Part shown: positions 39,834 to 48,016 of the stretch, in pieces
How positions within the stretch are numbered: position 1 is the stretch's first letter
Layout of the letters: each line of letters starts with the position of its first letter
Origin: Streptococcus sp. LYSM12
GTDB taxonomy: Bacteria > Bacillota > Bacilli > Lactobacillales > Streptococcaceae
DNA length: 64,000 bases
Reading direction: 5' to 3'
NCBI RefSeq assembly: GCF_004569635.1
Contig: NZ_SPOZ01000016.1
Coordinates: 1-64,000, forward strand
Program-made: the position numbers and the translations under genes
The notes under the pieces: generated by a model
Seen by the model: the letters and a program-made list of their open reading frames with translations, nothing else
What the model was told of the DNA's origin: nothing
Databases searched by the model: none

Positions 39834-42716
39834 ATGAACAAAGGTACAACGAAAAATGTTTACACTTGGTTAAGCTTGTTGTTGCTCTTTATCGGTCAAA
39901 TCGTGCCACTAGGTAGCCTGAAAGTCTCTGCTGCTGATTCGGGAGACTACAGTTATGAAGCCTATGTGAAGCCTACAGAATATACAGACTACAGTAATCC
40001 TATCTATGTCAGAAATATAGCAACAAGTGAAGAACGAGTTGTTTACTGTTTTAATTACCATTCTGAATGGCCGAATAACGAAGGAACAACCCCTTATCCT
40101 AAATATAAAAAAGAATTAGGAAATGCTGATAATTTTGCTGAGTTAGCGACTTCAGAAGCATTGACAGGTGCTGATTTAGAGGCGGCCATTTTAAAAGTTA
40201 TTTACAATGGTTTTGGAAATGATGCAGCTCGTTTACAAGCAAAATACGGTCTAAGTAACGGTGTTTTCCGTCGGGTGACCCAATACGCTATCTGGTATTT
40301 TACAGATCATACGGATTTTCCATCTGCGGATGTATCACCAATCACTAACTTTACAGCTGAAGAAAAGCTTGTATTTAAAGCTTTGATTGGTCAAGGCGAT
40401 GCTTTGGAAACTCCACCGGCAAATTCAACCTTGGAAGTCTATCGTACAGACGGATCTAAGCCAAATAACGACAGTGCCAAGGCAAAATATCAAAATCTTC
40501 TTGGCGGTCATTTTGTAAGCAAAGACACAGGAACAGATGTACCAGTTGTTAAGAAAAAAATTTCTATTTTTGCAAAAAAAGTCTGGGATAGGGCAGACGA
40601 CGTTGCCAATAAACCAGAAATTAGCTTTCAGTTGAAAAATAAACAAACAGGTGAAGCTGTTGGTGAAGCTAAAGTTATACAAACTCAAGCTGGACAGAGT
40701 GAAGCAACTGTTCAATGGGATGACTTGGCAGGAGAAGTTTCTGACTATACCGTTGAAGAGCTAACACAACTGGATGGATATACTACATCACCTACTCAAG
40801 GAAGTGGTACAGAAGACAATCCATTTACCATTACAAATACGAAACGTTCTACAGTTCCAGAGTATGTTCAGACTATTCAAGTAAATAAAGCATGGACAGG
40901 AGAGGGTCTCCCAGCAGCCAAACCAGATGTTTATTTTGCTCTTTATAAACGGACAAACGGGGCTGAATCACTGGTAACAGCTACGGATGTTCCGGCTGTT
41001 AAAGTGAACCCACAAAAATGGCAAGGTAGTCCAGTTGTGTGGAGAAATATCTATGCTCCTGGTCAAGACCAAGTAACAGGAGCTACCATTGAGTACTTCG
41101 TTAAGGAAGTTAATGCAGACGGTAGTGACTGGTCTGCACCAAATTACTTAGCTCCTACTTCAACATATGCGCTTTCAGGAACAAACTCATTGGTGTTTAA
41201 CTTTACAAATACATACCAACCAACAGCTCCGAAACCGACGACCCATGATGTTGTTATCAGTAAGACAAACCTCGGTGGCCAAGAAATTGCGGGAGCACAA
41301 ATCGAAATCCGCAAAGGCGATCAAAAAGTCGAAAGTTGGACCTCCGAAGCGGATAAGTCCCACACTGTGAAGTTGGAAGCAGGCGAGTATGTCTTCCATG
41401 AGGAAGCTGCACCAGCAGGATACTTGAAAGTGACAGATATTACATTTACTGTTGACGATGATGGCAATGTGACTGTCAAAACAGATACGACTACAACAGA
41501 AAAATCAAAAACAGAGGGTAACAAGCTTACTGTCGTTGATGAAGCTGAAGTTGTAAAACCGGTGACCCACGATATTATTATCAGTAAGACAAACCTCGGT
41601 GGCCAAGAAATTGCGGGAGCACAAATTGAAATCCGCAAAGGCGATCAAAAAGTCGAAAGTTGGACCTCCGAAGCAGACAAGTCTCACACTGTGAAACTCG
41701 AGGCTGGTGAGTATGTCTTCCATGAGGAAGCTGCACCAGCAGGATACTTGAAAGTGACAGATATTACATTTACTGTTGACAACGACGGCAATGTGACTGT
41801 CAAAACAGATACGACTACAGCAGCCAAATCAAAAACAGAGGGTAACAAGCTTACTGTCATTGATGAAGCTGAAGTTGTAAAACCGGTGACTCACGATGTT
41901 GTTATCAGTAAGACAAACCTTGGAGGCCAAGAAATTGCGGGAGCACAAATTGAAATCCGCAAAGACGGTCAAACAGTTGAAAGTTGGACCTCTGAAGCAG
42001 ACAAGTCCCATACTGTGAAATTGGAAGCAGGCGAGTATGTCTTCCATGAGGAAGCTGCACCAACAGGATACTTGAAAGTGACAGATATTACATTTACTGT
42101 TGACGATGATGGCAATGTGACTGTCAAAGTAGATACGACTACAGCAGCCAAATCACAAACAGCAGGAAATAAATTGACTGTCGTTGATGAAGCTGAAGTT
42201 GTGAAACCGGTGACTCACGATGTTGTTATCAGTAAGACAAACCTTGGAGGCCAAGAAATTGCGGGAGCACAAATTGAAATCCGCAAAGACGGTCAAACAG
42301 TTGAAAGTTGGACCTCCGAAGCAGACAAGTCCCACACTGTGAAACTCGAGGCTGGTGAGTATGTCTTCCATGAGGAAGCTGCACCAGCAGGATACTTGAA
42401 AGTGACAGATATTACATTTACTGTTGGCACCGACGGCAATGTGACTGTTAAAACAGATACGACTACAGCAGCCAAATCACAAACAGCAGGAAATAAATTG
42501 ACTGTCGTTGATGAAGCAGAGTCTCAACCGGTTGAACCAAAACCAACCCCTACTTCAAAAGAAGAGGCGCCAACACAAAACGGTGGTACGAATACGACTA
42601 CTACGAAGAAGATTTTACCACGTACTAATTCAGAAAATGCGACCATCTTAACAATGGTTGGTTTCGGATTATTAGTTGTACTAGGTTTCTCTTATTTGAA
42701 AAAAGTAAACGACTAA
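39834..42716 (+). CDS. Cell-wall-anchored adhesin: thioester domain plus Cna-B/CnaB2-like repeats
   Basis: A 960-residue surface protein. Signal peptide to about Ala33 (LGSLKVSA). A class I thioester domain follows: Cys72 in VVYCFNYH and Gln150 in VTQYAIWYF should form a Cys-Gln thioester able to bind host amines covalently. Two Cna-B-like domains (about 242-340 and 345-465) follow, then four 108-residue repeats (470-901). Each repeat has Lys in VISKTN, Glu in FHEEAAP and Asp in LTVVDEA, the Lys-Glu-Asp arrangement of FbaB CnaB2 (SpyCatcher/SpyTag). A Pro/Thr-rich wall linker, the sorting motif LPRTN (Asn instead of Gly), a hydrophobic helix and the tail KKVND complete it. No sortase or other pilus gene is adjacent. 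It sits between tag and cinA, so it was probably acquired there. Confidence 0.9.
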   Translation: MNKGTTKNVYTWLSLLLLFIGQIVPLGSLKVSAADSGDYSYEAYVKPTEYTDYSNPIYVRNIATSEERVVYCFNYHSEWPNNEGTTPYPKYKKELGNADNFAELATSEALTGADLEAAILKVIYNGFGNDAARLQAKYGLSNGVFRRVTQYAIWYFTDHTDFPSADVSPITNFTAEEKLVFKALIGQGDALETPPANSTLEVYRTDGSKPNNDSAKAKYQNLLGGHFVSKDTGTDVPVVKKKISIFAKKVWDRADDVANKPEISFQLKNKQTGEAVGEAKVIQTQAGQSEATVQWDDLAGEVSDYTVEELTQLDGYTTSPTQGSGTEDNPFTITNTKRSTVPEYVQTIQVNKAWTGEGLPAAKPDVYFALYKRTNGAESLVTATDVPAVKVNPQKWQGSPVVWRNIYAPGQDQVTGATIEYFVKEVNADGSDWSAPNYLAPTSTYALSGTNSLVFNFTNTYQPTAPKPTTHDVVISKTNLGGQEIAGAQIEIRKGDQKVESWTSEADKSHTVKLEAGEYVFHEEAAPAGYLKVTDITFTVDDDGNVTVKTDTTTTEKSKTEGNKLTVVDEAEVVKPVTHDIIISKTNLGGQEIAGAQIEIRKGDQKVESWTSEADKSHTVKLEAGEYVFHEEAAPAGYLKVTDITFTVDNDGNVTVKTDTTTAAKSKTEGNKLTVIDEAEVVKPVTHDVVISKTNLGGQEIAGAQIEIRKDGQTVESWTSEADKSHTVKLEAGEYVFHEEAAPTGYLKVTDITFTVDDDGNVTVKVDTTTAAKSQTAGNKLTVVDEAEVVKPVTHDVVISKTNLGGQEIAGAQIEIRKDGQTVESWTSEADKSHTVKLEAGEYVFHEEAAPAGYLKVTDITFTVGTDGNVTVKTDTTTAAKSQTAGNKLTVVDEAESQPVEPKPTPTSKEEAPTQNGGTNTTTTKKILPRTNSENATILTMVGFGLLVVLGFSYLKKVND
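41241..42536 (+). repeat. Four tandem 324-bp repeats inside the adhesin gene
   Basis: Units start at 41241, 41565, 41889 and 42213, exactly 324 bp (108 codons) apart and in frame. They are nearly identical at the DNA level over long stretches, including silent positions, implying recent duplication or gene conversion and likely variation in repeat number between strains. Confidence 0.95.
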
Positions 42717-42734
42717 GTCGTTGTATGTAACATG

Positions 42735-42763
42735 AAGACACTAGGTTTCTAGTGTCTTTTTTA
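42735..42763 (+). terminator. Terminator of the adhesin gene
   Basis: AAGACACTAG and CTAGTGTCTT form a perfect 10-bp stem with loop GTTT, followed by TTTT. Confidence 0.88.
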
Positions 42764-42769
42764 TGTCTA

Positions 42770-42829
42770 TGTTATAATAGCACTGTGAGTGAATATATTG
42801 CATTTAAAGAACCGTTTGGTTCTTTTTTG
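42770..42829 (+). ncRNA. Candidate tiny RNA between a promoter and a terminator
   Basis: An extended -10 (TGTTATAAT, 42770-42778) is followed within 30 nt by a perfect hairpin, AAAGAACC/GGTTCTTT with loop GTTT (42806-42825), and a T-run. Transcription from it would give a roughly 45-nt RNA that is mostly terminator. It could also simply be a leftover terminator; there is no homology support. Confidence 0.3.
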
Positions 42830-42844
42830 TGTTATGATGGTATC

Positions 42845-42922
42845 ATGAAGTATTCGAAAAAAATCAAAGACAAACATATTGAAGATGGGCAAAAATCTTG
42901 GAAAAAGAAACATGGCTGTTGA
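42845..42922 (+). CDS. Possible very short leaderless ORF, basic peptide
   Basis: A 25-codon frame beginning MKYSKKIKDKHIEDGQK and ending WKKKHGC, very rich in Lys. An extended -10-like TGTTATGAT lies just upstream of the ATG, which would give a leaderless mRNA. There is no ribosome-binding site. It may be a fragment of a longer lost gene. Function unknown. Confidence 0.25.
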   Translation: MKYSKKIKDKHIEDGQKSWKKKHGC

Positions 42923-43011
42923 AGATTGGGAATAAAGGGAGTGGGAAAGAACTTGATAGGTCAAAAAAAGAGTTGGTTTTTACCTTATTTCCTGCATTCT
43001 AGCTTCAGGCT

Positions 43012-43135
43012 GAAACGGTCTATTCCCAGACCGTTTCACTCTCCCCGCATAGCTCCAACAGCATGATAGCCATTGAAGCAAGTAACTACTGCGTCAAGGT
43101 AATTCGGTTCATAAAGTGAGAAAGCTGGGACTTTT
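43012..43135 (+). repeat. Hairpin-rich dispersed repeat, short copy (pair with 35594-35896)
   Basis: Starts with the GAAACGGTCT hairpin and CCCGCATAGCTCCAACAG and ends with CGGTTCATAAAGTGAGAAAG and CTGGGACTTTTTG, like the copy near 35.6 kb. The inner hairpin block is missing. Confidence 0.72.
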
Positions 43136-43178
43136 TGCCCAACCTCGTCTTGGTTTGAATGTGATTTTTGTAGCATAT

Positions 43179-43186
43179 TACGAATA
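43179..43186 (+). promoter_or_regulatory. ComX (SigX) cin-box of the cinA-recA operon
   Basis: TACGAATA, an exact match to the late-competence cin-box, lies 19 nt before the cinA start. This is the classic location in streptococci and implies induction of cinA-recA by the competence sigma factor. Confidence 0.88.
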
Positions 43187-43205
43187 ATAAGATGAGGAGG
43201 TTTAC

Positions 43206-44408
43206 ATGAAAGCAGAGTTGATTGCAGTTGGGACTGAAATTTTGACAGGGCAAATCGTGAACACCAATGCTCAATTTTTATCGGAAAAATTTGCCGAAAT
43301 GGGTATAGATGTCTTTTTCCATACCGCAGTGGGAGATAATGAAACGCGCCTCTTGTCTGTTTTAGATATTGCTAGTAAGCGCAGTGATTTGGTTGTTCTC
43401 TGCGGTGGATTAGGACCGACTGAAGATGATTTAACAAAACAAACGTTGGCCATTTTTTTAGGGAAAGAATTGGTCTTTGACCAGGTGGCCTTGGATAAAT
43501 TAGACCGCTTTTTTGCAAGCAGAAAAGGTCGGATTCGGACTCCGAATAATGAACGACAAGCCCAGTTAGTAAAAGGAAGTACCGCACTCCACAATCCAGC
43601 AGGTCTAGCAGTGGGTGGTTTGATTGAGCAGGATGGTGTGACTTATATTGTCTTGCCTGGTCCGCCTAGCGAATTAAAGGCCATGTTTACAGAAAGTTTA
43701 CAGCCGTTGCTAGTTCATTCAAGCGAGAAATTGTACTCTCGCATTCTACGATTTTTTGGAATTGGTGAAAGTCAGTTGGTAAGCATTTTAGCTGATTTAA
43801 TTGAAAATCAGACAGATCCAACTTTGGCACCTTATGCCAAGATAGGAGAGGTTACCTTGCGTCTATCTACAAAGGCTGAAGAGGAAGCCACAGCCAATCA
43901 GAAATTAAATCAATTAGAGCAAGCAATCCTAGCTCGAGAACACCTTGCTACGTGCTTATATGGATATGGTGAAGATAATAGTTTATCTAGGATTGTAGCT
44001 CGTGAATTAGAAGTACAGGGTATTAGCTTTGCAGTTGTAGAAAATGTAACGGCTGGAGCATTGCAAGCTGACTTGACACTTGCTTTACACAGTTGTCACC
44101 TATTTGCAGGTGGTTTAGTTGTTAGAGATGAGATGATAACTGCTAAAAGAGCAGAGGAGCTGTCACGTTTTATATGTAAAGACCTAGAAGCAGGTTTAGG
44201 TCTAGCCCTGTTAGGGCAAGTAAAGCCAGAATCTCAGATTGATAATGTTGTGGCAAGCTATTTTATTGCTATTTGTTTGAATGGTCAAGTGACAGTCACG
44301 GAAGTTGATTTAGGTGGTTATACAGAACAACACATGCGTCACATTGCTTGTTTACATGCCTTGAATGTTATGCGTAATATTTTGTCAAACCGTAAAGTTT
44401 TGCTATAA
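43206..44408 (+). CDS. cinA: Competence-damage-inducible protein CinA, C-terminal domain degenerate
   Basis: Late-competence protein. The N-terminal MoCF-like/COG1058 domain is intact (MKAELIAVGTEILTGQIVNTNA, LVVLCGGLGPTEDDLTK, VLPGPPSELKAMF). The C-terminal PncC-type nicotinamide-nucleotide amidase domain is altered: the usual AESLTGG reads VENVTAG and the GVAGP loop reads GQVKP, so the deamidase is probably inactive. At 400 residues it is slightly short. The reading frame is open throughout. recA follows after 35 nt. GAGGAGG precedes ATG. Confidence 0.93.
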   Translation: MKAELIAVGTEILTGQIVNTNAQFLSEKFAEMGIDVFFHTAVGDNETRLLSVLDIASKRSDLVVLCGGLGPTEDDLTKQTLAIFLGKELVFDQVALDKLDRFFASRKGRIRTPNNERQAQLVKGSTALHNPAGLAVGGLIEQDGVTYIVLPGPPSELKAMFTESLQPLLVHSSEKLYSRILRFFGIGESQLVSILADLIENQTDPTLAPYAKIGEVTLRLSTKAEEEATANQKLNQLEQAILAREHLATCLYGYGEDNSLSRIVARELEVQGISFAVVENVTAGALQADLTLALHSCHLFAGGLVVRDEMITAKRAEELSRFICKDLEAGLGLALLGQVKPESQIDNVVASYFIAICLNGQVTVTEVDLGGYTEQHMRHIACLHALNVMRNILSNRKVLL

Positions 44409-44443
44409 TGGGTTAAGAAATTAGAAGTAGAGGAGAAAGAAAG

Positions 44444-45589
44444 TTGGCAAAAAAGTCAAGTAAAAAATTAGAGGACATTACTAAAAAATTTGGAGATGAG
44501 CGTAAGAAAGCTTTAGATGATGCTTTGAAAACGATTGAAAAGGATTTTGGTAAGGGGGCAATTATGCGCCTTGGAGAGCGTGCTGAACAAAAAGTGCAGG
44601 TTATGAGCTCAGGAAGTTTGTCTATTGACATTGCCTTGGGAGCGGGTGGTTATCCGAAAGGACGGATCATCGAAATCTATGGTCCAGAAAGTTCGGGTAA
44701 GACGACAGTGGCTCTCCATGCAGTCGCTCAAGCGCAAAAAGAAGGTGGCATTGCAGCCTTTATTGATGCAGAACATGCACTTGATCCCGCTTATGCCCAA
44801 GCCCTTGGTGTCAATATCGACGAATTGCTCTTGTCTCAACCGGACTCTGGAGAGCAGGGACTTGAAATCGCTGGTAAATTGATTGACTCAGGTGCAGTTG
44901 ATCTTGTGGTTATTGACTCAGTTGCCGCTCTTGTTCCGCGTGCAGAGATTGATGGTGAGATTGGCGATAGTCATGTTGGTTTGCAGGCACGTATGATGAG
45001 CCAAGCGATGCGTAAACTATCTGCTTCTATCAATAAAACGAAGACGATTGCCATTTTCATTAACCAACTGCGTGAAAAAGTCGGAGTGATGTTTGGGAAT
45101 CCTGAGACAACTCCTGGTGGGCGTGCGCTTAAATTCTACGCATCTGTTCGTATGGATGTACGTGGAAATACCCAAATCAAAGGTAGTGGTGATCAAAAAG
45201 ACACCAATGTCGGAAAAGAAACGAAGGTTAAAATTGTTAAAAACAAGATTGCTCCTCCGTTCAAGGAAGCTGTTGTAGAAATCATGTACGGTCGAGGTAT
45301 CTCACAAACAGGCGAATTAATTGAGATTGGTAGCAATCTGGGGATCATAAAAAAAGCTGGTGCTTGGTATTCGTATAACGATGAGAAGATTGGTCAAGGA
45401 TCAGAGAATGCCAAAAAATACTTGGAAGATCATCCAGAAGTATTTGCGGAAATTGACCGCAAGATCCGCGTTCATTATGGTCTAATCGATGATCCAGAAT
45501 TAGCTGAAGTTGTTGAAAAGACAGAAGTTCCAGCAGACATTCAAGATGTTGTTCTTGATTTAGACGGTGGGATTGAATTAGAAGATTAG
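44444..45589 (+). CDS. recA: Recombinase RecA
   Basis: Strand-exchange ATPase for recombination, SOS and transformation. Walker [10 protein letters not shown] is at about residues 80-88, Walker [12 protein letters not shown]1/L2 region and the motif [25 protein letters not shown] start with GAGGAGAAAG upstream. 381 residues, normal for streptococci. It is co-transcribed with cinA from the cin-box and probably also has its own basal promoter just upstream. Confidence 0.98.
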   Translation: MAKKSSKKLEDITKKFGDERKKALDDALKTIEKDFGKGAIMRLGERAEQKVQVMSSGSLSIDIALGAGGYPKGRIIEIYGPESSGKTTVALHAVAQAQKEGGIAAFIDAEHALDPAYAQALGVNIDELLLSQPDSGEQGLEIAGKLIDSGAVDLVVIDSVAALVPRAEIDGEIGDSHVGLQARMMSQAMRKLSASINKTKTIAIFINQLREKVGVMFGNPETTPGGRALKFYASVRMDVRGNTQIKGSGDQKDTNVGKETKVKIVKNKIAPPFKEAVVEIMYGRGISQTGELIEIGSNLGIIKKAGAWYSYNDEKIGQGSENAKKYLEDHPEVFAEIDRKIRVHYGLIDDPELAEVVEKTEVPADIQDVVLDLDGGIELED

Positions 45590-45594
45590 AAATT

Positions 45595-45641
45595 GAGAGG
45601 GGCTGGGATTTTAGAGAGTGGCCATCATCCCCCCTCTTTTT
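45595..45641 (+). terminator. recA terminator
   Basis: GAGAGGGG and the C-rich CCCCCCTC pair around a long loop, followed by TTTTT. Confidence 0.65.
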
Positions 45642-45718
45642 GCATTCAAACACCCCCAATTTGCGAATGTTTTTGTTATATTTTACAAAATAATGAGATG
45701 AAAAATGAAAAATAGGTC

Positions 45719-45747
45719 TTTAGACTGAAGCCTTTCTGTGGTATAAT
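45719..45747 (+). promoter_or_regulatory. spx promoter
   Basis: -35 TTTAGA (45719-45724), a 17-bp spacer, then extended -10 TGGTATAAT with -10 at 45742-45747. Confidence 0.72.
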
Positions 45748-45790
45748 GGAGTATAATTTGTTTAAGAAAATGTAGCAAAGGAGAGACTAC

Positions 45791-46189
45791 ATGATTAAAA
45801 TTTATACAGTTTCAAGTTGTACAAGTTGTAAAAAAGCGAAAAATTGGCTTAATGCTCACCAATTATCATATAATGAGCATAATTTAGGAAAAGAATCAAT
45901 CAGCAAGGAAGAGATTTTAAATATCCTAACCAAGACAGAAAATGGGATTGCAAGTATTGTATCCTCTAAAAATCGATATGCAAAAAATCTTGACTGTGAC
46001 ATTGAAGATTTAAGTGTTAATGAAGTGATTGAATTGATTACAGAAAATCCACGTATTTTAAAAAGTCCTATTTTGATCGATGAAAAACGCCTTCAAGTAG
46101 GCTATAAAGAAGACGACATCCGTGCTTTTCTACCTCGTTCTGTACGCAATGTGGAGAACGCACAAGCTCGTTTACGTGCAGCTCTATAA
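45791..46189 (+). CDS. spx: Spx-type transcriptional regulator
   Basis: RNA polymerase alpha-CTD-binding redox regulator of the ArsC/Spx family. The CxxC redox switch is Cys10-Thr-Ser-Cys13 (SSCTSCKKAK). The family block KSPILIDEKRLQVGYKEDDIRAFLPR is near the C-terminus. 132 residues. Streptococci carry two Spx paralogues; which one this is cannot be decided here. Its position after recA and before ireB is conserved. Confidence 0.93.
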   Translation: MIKIYTVSSCTSCKKAKNWLNAHQLSYNEHNLGKESISKEEILNILTKTENGIASIVSSKNRYAKNLDCDIEDLSVNEVIELITENPRILKSPILIDEKRLQVGYKEDDIRAFLPRSVRNVENAQARLRAAL

Positions 46190-46211
46190 AGGAGAGCACA
46201 TTAATAGAGGG

Positions 46212-46242
46212 AAAAGTTTGATTTTTCAAGTCAAACTTTTTT
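46212..46242 (+). terminator. spx terminator
   Basis: AAAAGTTTGA and TCAAACTTTT form a perfect 10-bp stem followed by a T-run. Confidence 0.85.
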
Positions 46243-46319
46243 GTTTCAATAAGGTGTGATAAGAATAAAATGATGTGTACAAAAGTTTGTGAAATAGGCC
46301 GTAACATAGGGGCGAATCA

Positions 46320-46348
46320 TTGATAGTACAGAGTAAATATGGTATAAT
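46320..46348 (+). promoter_or_regulatory. Promoter of ireB-ruvX-DUF1292 operon
   Basis: -35 TTGATA (46320-46325), a 17-bp spacer, then -10 TATAAT with the TG extension (46340-46348). Confidence 0.82.
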
Positions 46349-46375
46349 AAGTTAATAAGGAAAGAAGGTGTAAGT

Positions 46376-46642
46376 ATGGGATTCACAGGAGAAACTGTTC
46401 GTTTTCGTTTGGATGATGTCAATAAACAAGAAATCAGCGAAACCTTGACAAATGTGTACCGTTCTCTTGATGAGAAAGGTTACAATCCAATTAACCAAAT
46501 CGTGGGATATGTATTGAGTGGAGATCCAGCTTATATCCCTCGTTACAATGATGCGCGTAATCAAATTCGTAAGTATGAACGTGATGAAATCGTAGAAGAG
46601 TTGGTGCGTTTTTACTTGAAGGGAAATGGGATTGACCTTTGA
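46376..46642 (+). CDS. ireB: IreB family regulatory phosphoprotein (DUF965)
   Basis: 88-residue protein matching the IreB family ([16 protein letters not shown], then [19 protein letters not shown]). In Enterococcus IreB is phosphorylated by the PASTA kinase IreK and affects cephalosporin resistance; the same role here is inference. It is first in an operon and overlaps ruvX by the ATGA at its stop. Confidence 0.9.
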   Translation: MGFTGETVRFRLDDVNKQEISETLTNVYRSLDEKGYNPINQIVGYVLSGDPAYIPRYNDARNQIRKYERDEIVEELVRFYLKGNGIDL

Positions 46643-47061
46643 TGAGAATAATGGGATTGGACGTAGGTTCCAAAACAGTTGGAGTAGCAATTTCTGACCC
46701 TCTTGGTTTTATAGCGCAAGGATTGGAAATCATTCCGATTGATGAGGAGAAGGGCGAGTTTGGCTTTGAGCGTTTAACAGAGTTAGTTCAACAATATAAG
46801 GTTGATACATTTGTTGTAGGCTTACCGAAAAATATGAATAATACCAGCGGACCACGTGTGGAGGCAAGTCAGGCTTATGGTGACCGTTTGGTAGAATTAT
46901 ACGGTCTACCAGTCAAGTATCAAGATGAACGTTTGACAACAGTAGCTGCAGAGCGCATGTTGATTGAGCAAGCAGATATCAGCCGTGGCAAGCGAAAGAA
47001 AGTCATTGATAAGTTAGCTGCACAGCTCATTTTACAAAATTATTTAGATAGAACATTTTAA
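46642..47061 (+). CDS. ruvX: RuvX/YqgF, putative pre-16S rRNA nuclease
   Basis: RNase H-fold protein of the YqgF family, needed for 16S rRNA 5'-end maturation. [19 protein letters not shown] contains the first catalytic Asp; [15 protein letters not shown] and [15 protein letters not shown] carry the other conserved residues. The start is taken at ATG 46642, overlapping the ireB stop, giving 139 residues. Confidence 0.93.
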   Translation: MRIMGLDVGSKTVGVAISDPLGFIAQGLEIIPIDEEKGEFGFERLTELVQQYKVDTFVVGLPKNMNNTSGPRVEASQAYGDRLVELYGLPVKYQDERLTTVAAERMLIEQADISRGKRKKVIDKLAAQLILQNYLDRTF

Positions 47062-47071
47062 GGAGTAACAC

Positions 47072-47383
47072 ATGGCACATAACCACGAACATGATCATAA
47101 CCATGATGAACGTGAATTTATCACTTTAGTAGATGATAATGGAAATGAAACCTTATTTGAAATTCTTTTGACTATCGATGGTCAAGAAGAGTTTGGTAAA
47201 AATTACGTTCTCTTAATTCCTGCAAGCGCAGAAGAAGATGAAAATGGTGAAGTTGAAATCCAGGCATATTCATACATTGAGAATGAAAATGGGACAGAGG
47301 GTGATCTTCAACCAATTCCAGAAGATGCAACAGCTGAATGGGATATGATTGAGGAAGTCTTTAATAGCTTTATGGAGGAGTAA
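47072..47383 (+). CDS. DUF1292 family protein with His-rich N-terminus
   Basis: 103-residue acidic cytoplasmic protein. The first residues ([16 protein letters not shown]) are a His/Asp/Asn cluster that could bind metal. The rest matches DUF1292 ([20 protein letters not shown], ending EVFNSFMEE). The function is unknown; it is the third gene of the ireB-ruvX operon throughout streptococci. Confidence 0.88.
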   Translation: MAHNHEHDHNHDEREFITLVDDNGNETLFEILLTIDGQEEFGKNYVLLIPASAEEDENGEVEIQAYSYIENENGTEGDLQPIPEDATAEWDMIEEVFNSFMEE

Positions 47384-47404
47384 AATAGCCCAGTGGGCTA
47401 TTTT
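47382..47404 (+). terminator. Terminator of ireB operon
   Basis: AAAATAGCCCA and TGGGCTATTTT form an 11-bp stem overlapping the stop codon of the DUF1292 gene. Parts of this hairpin recur in the tandem array that follows. Confidence 0.75.
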
Positions 47405-47740
47405 AGCTTCACTCTACAAGTTTTAGACTAGGGGTTTGCCCAGTGGGCTATTTTAGCCCTGCCCCTCGAAATTTAGATAGGGCAGGTAGTTGGTAGTGGA
47501 CGTTTTTAGCTTCATTCTACAAGTTTTAGACCAATAGTTTGTTCAGAGGACGTTTTTAGCTTTACTCTAAAAGCTTTAGACTAAGGGTTTGCCCAGTGGG
47601 CTATTTTAGCCCTGCCCCTCGAAATTTAGATAGGGCAGGTAGTTGGTAGTGGGCGTTTTCAGCTTCACTCCAAAAGCTTAAGACCAATAGTTTGTTCAGA
47701 GGACGTTTTTCAGCCTCATTCTAACAAACTTAGAACGAAT
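47384..47740 (+). repeat. Higher-order tandem array: about 51-bp monomers, 153-bp period
   Basis: About seven related monomers follow one another. Each contains a variant of CAGTGGGCTATTTTAGC, then CTCTANAAG-TTTAGAC. Every third monomer is most alike: the block from 47430 (AGGGGTTTGCCCAGTGGGCT) recurs at 47583, exactly 153 bp later. Some monomers include GCCCTGCCC/AGGGCAGG hairpins. Not coding, not CRISPR. Confidence 0.85.
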
Positions 47741-47793
47741 GCTTATGTCCAGAACAGGAATGCGGATAATGTACTGCTAAAGAATAATAGAAG

Positions 47794-47828
47794 ATACGAG
47801 AGTGGTATACCATATCTCGTATTTTTTA
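47794..47828. terminator. Terminator-like hairpin after the tandem array
   Basis: ATACGAGA and TCTCGTAT pair around GTGGTATACCATA, followed by TTTTTATTTTT. No gene ends near it on the plus strand, so it may end readthrough from the array. Confidence 0.55.
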
Positions 47829-48016
47829 TTTTTAAAGTGTTTGGATCTGATATGCAACAAAAGCTAAGAGTTTCATTTTGGCAGTGTTTGATACTTTTCA
47901 CCTTTGGAAGAATACCAATGCAGGGTTCAAAAATGATTTTTTCATAGGGAGTTGACTTTTTAGGACGGAGAAATTCGTTATTAAATATTGGTCAAATATA
48001 AACGTTTCCGCTGTGA

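Noticed and set aside
41241..42536. Possible CRISPR array or minisatellite
   Set aside because: The repeats are 324 bp, in frame, without unique spacers, and encode the adhesin domains.
39834..42716. Pilus operon
   Set aside because: Only one LPxTG-like protein is present; no pilin motif, second pilin or class C sortase lies nearby, so it is a stand-alone adhesin.
47384..47740. CRISPR array
   Set aside because: Monomers are contiguous with no unique spacers, diverge from each other, and no cas genes are present.
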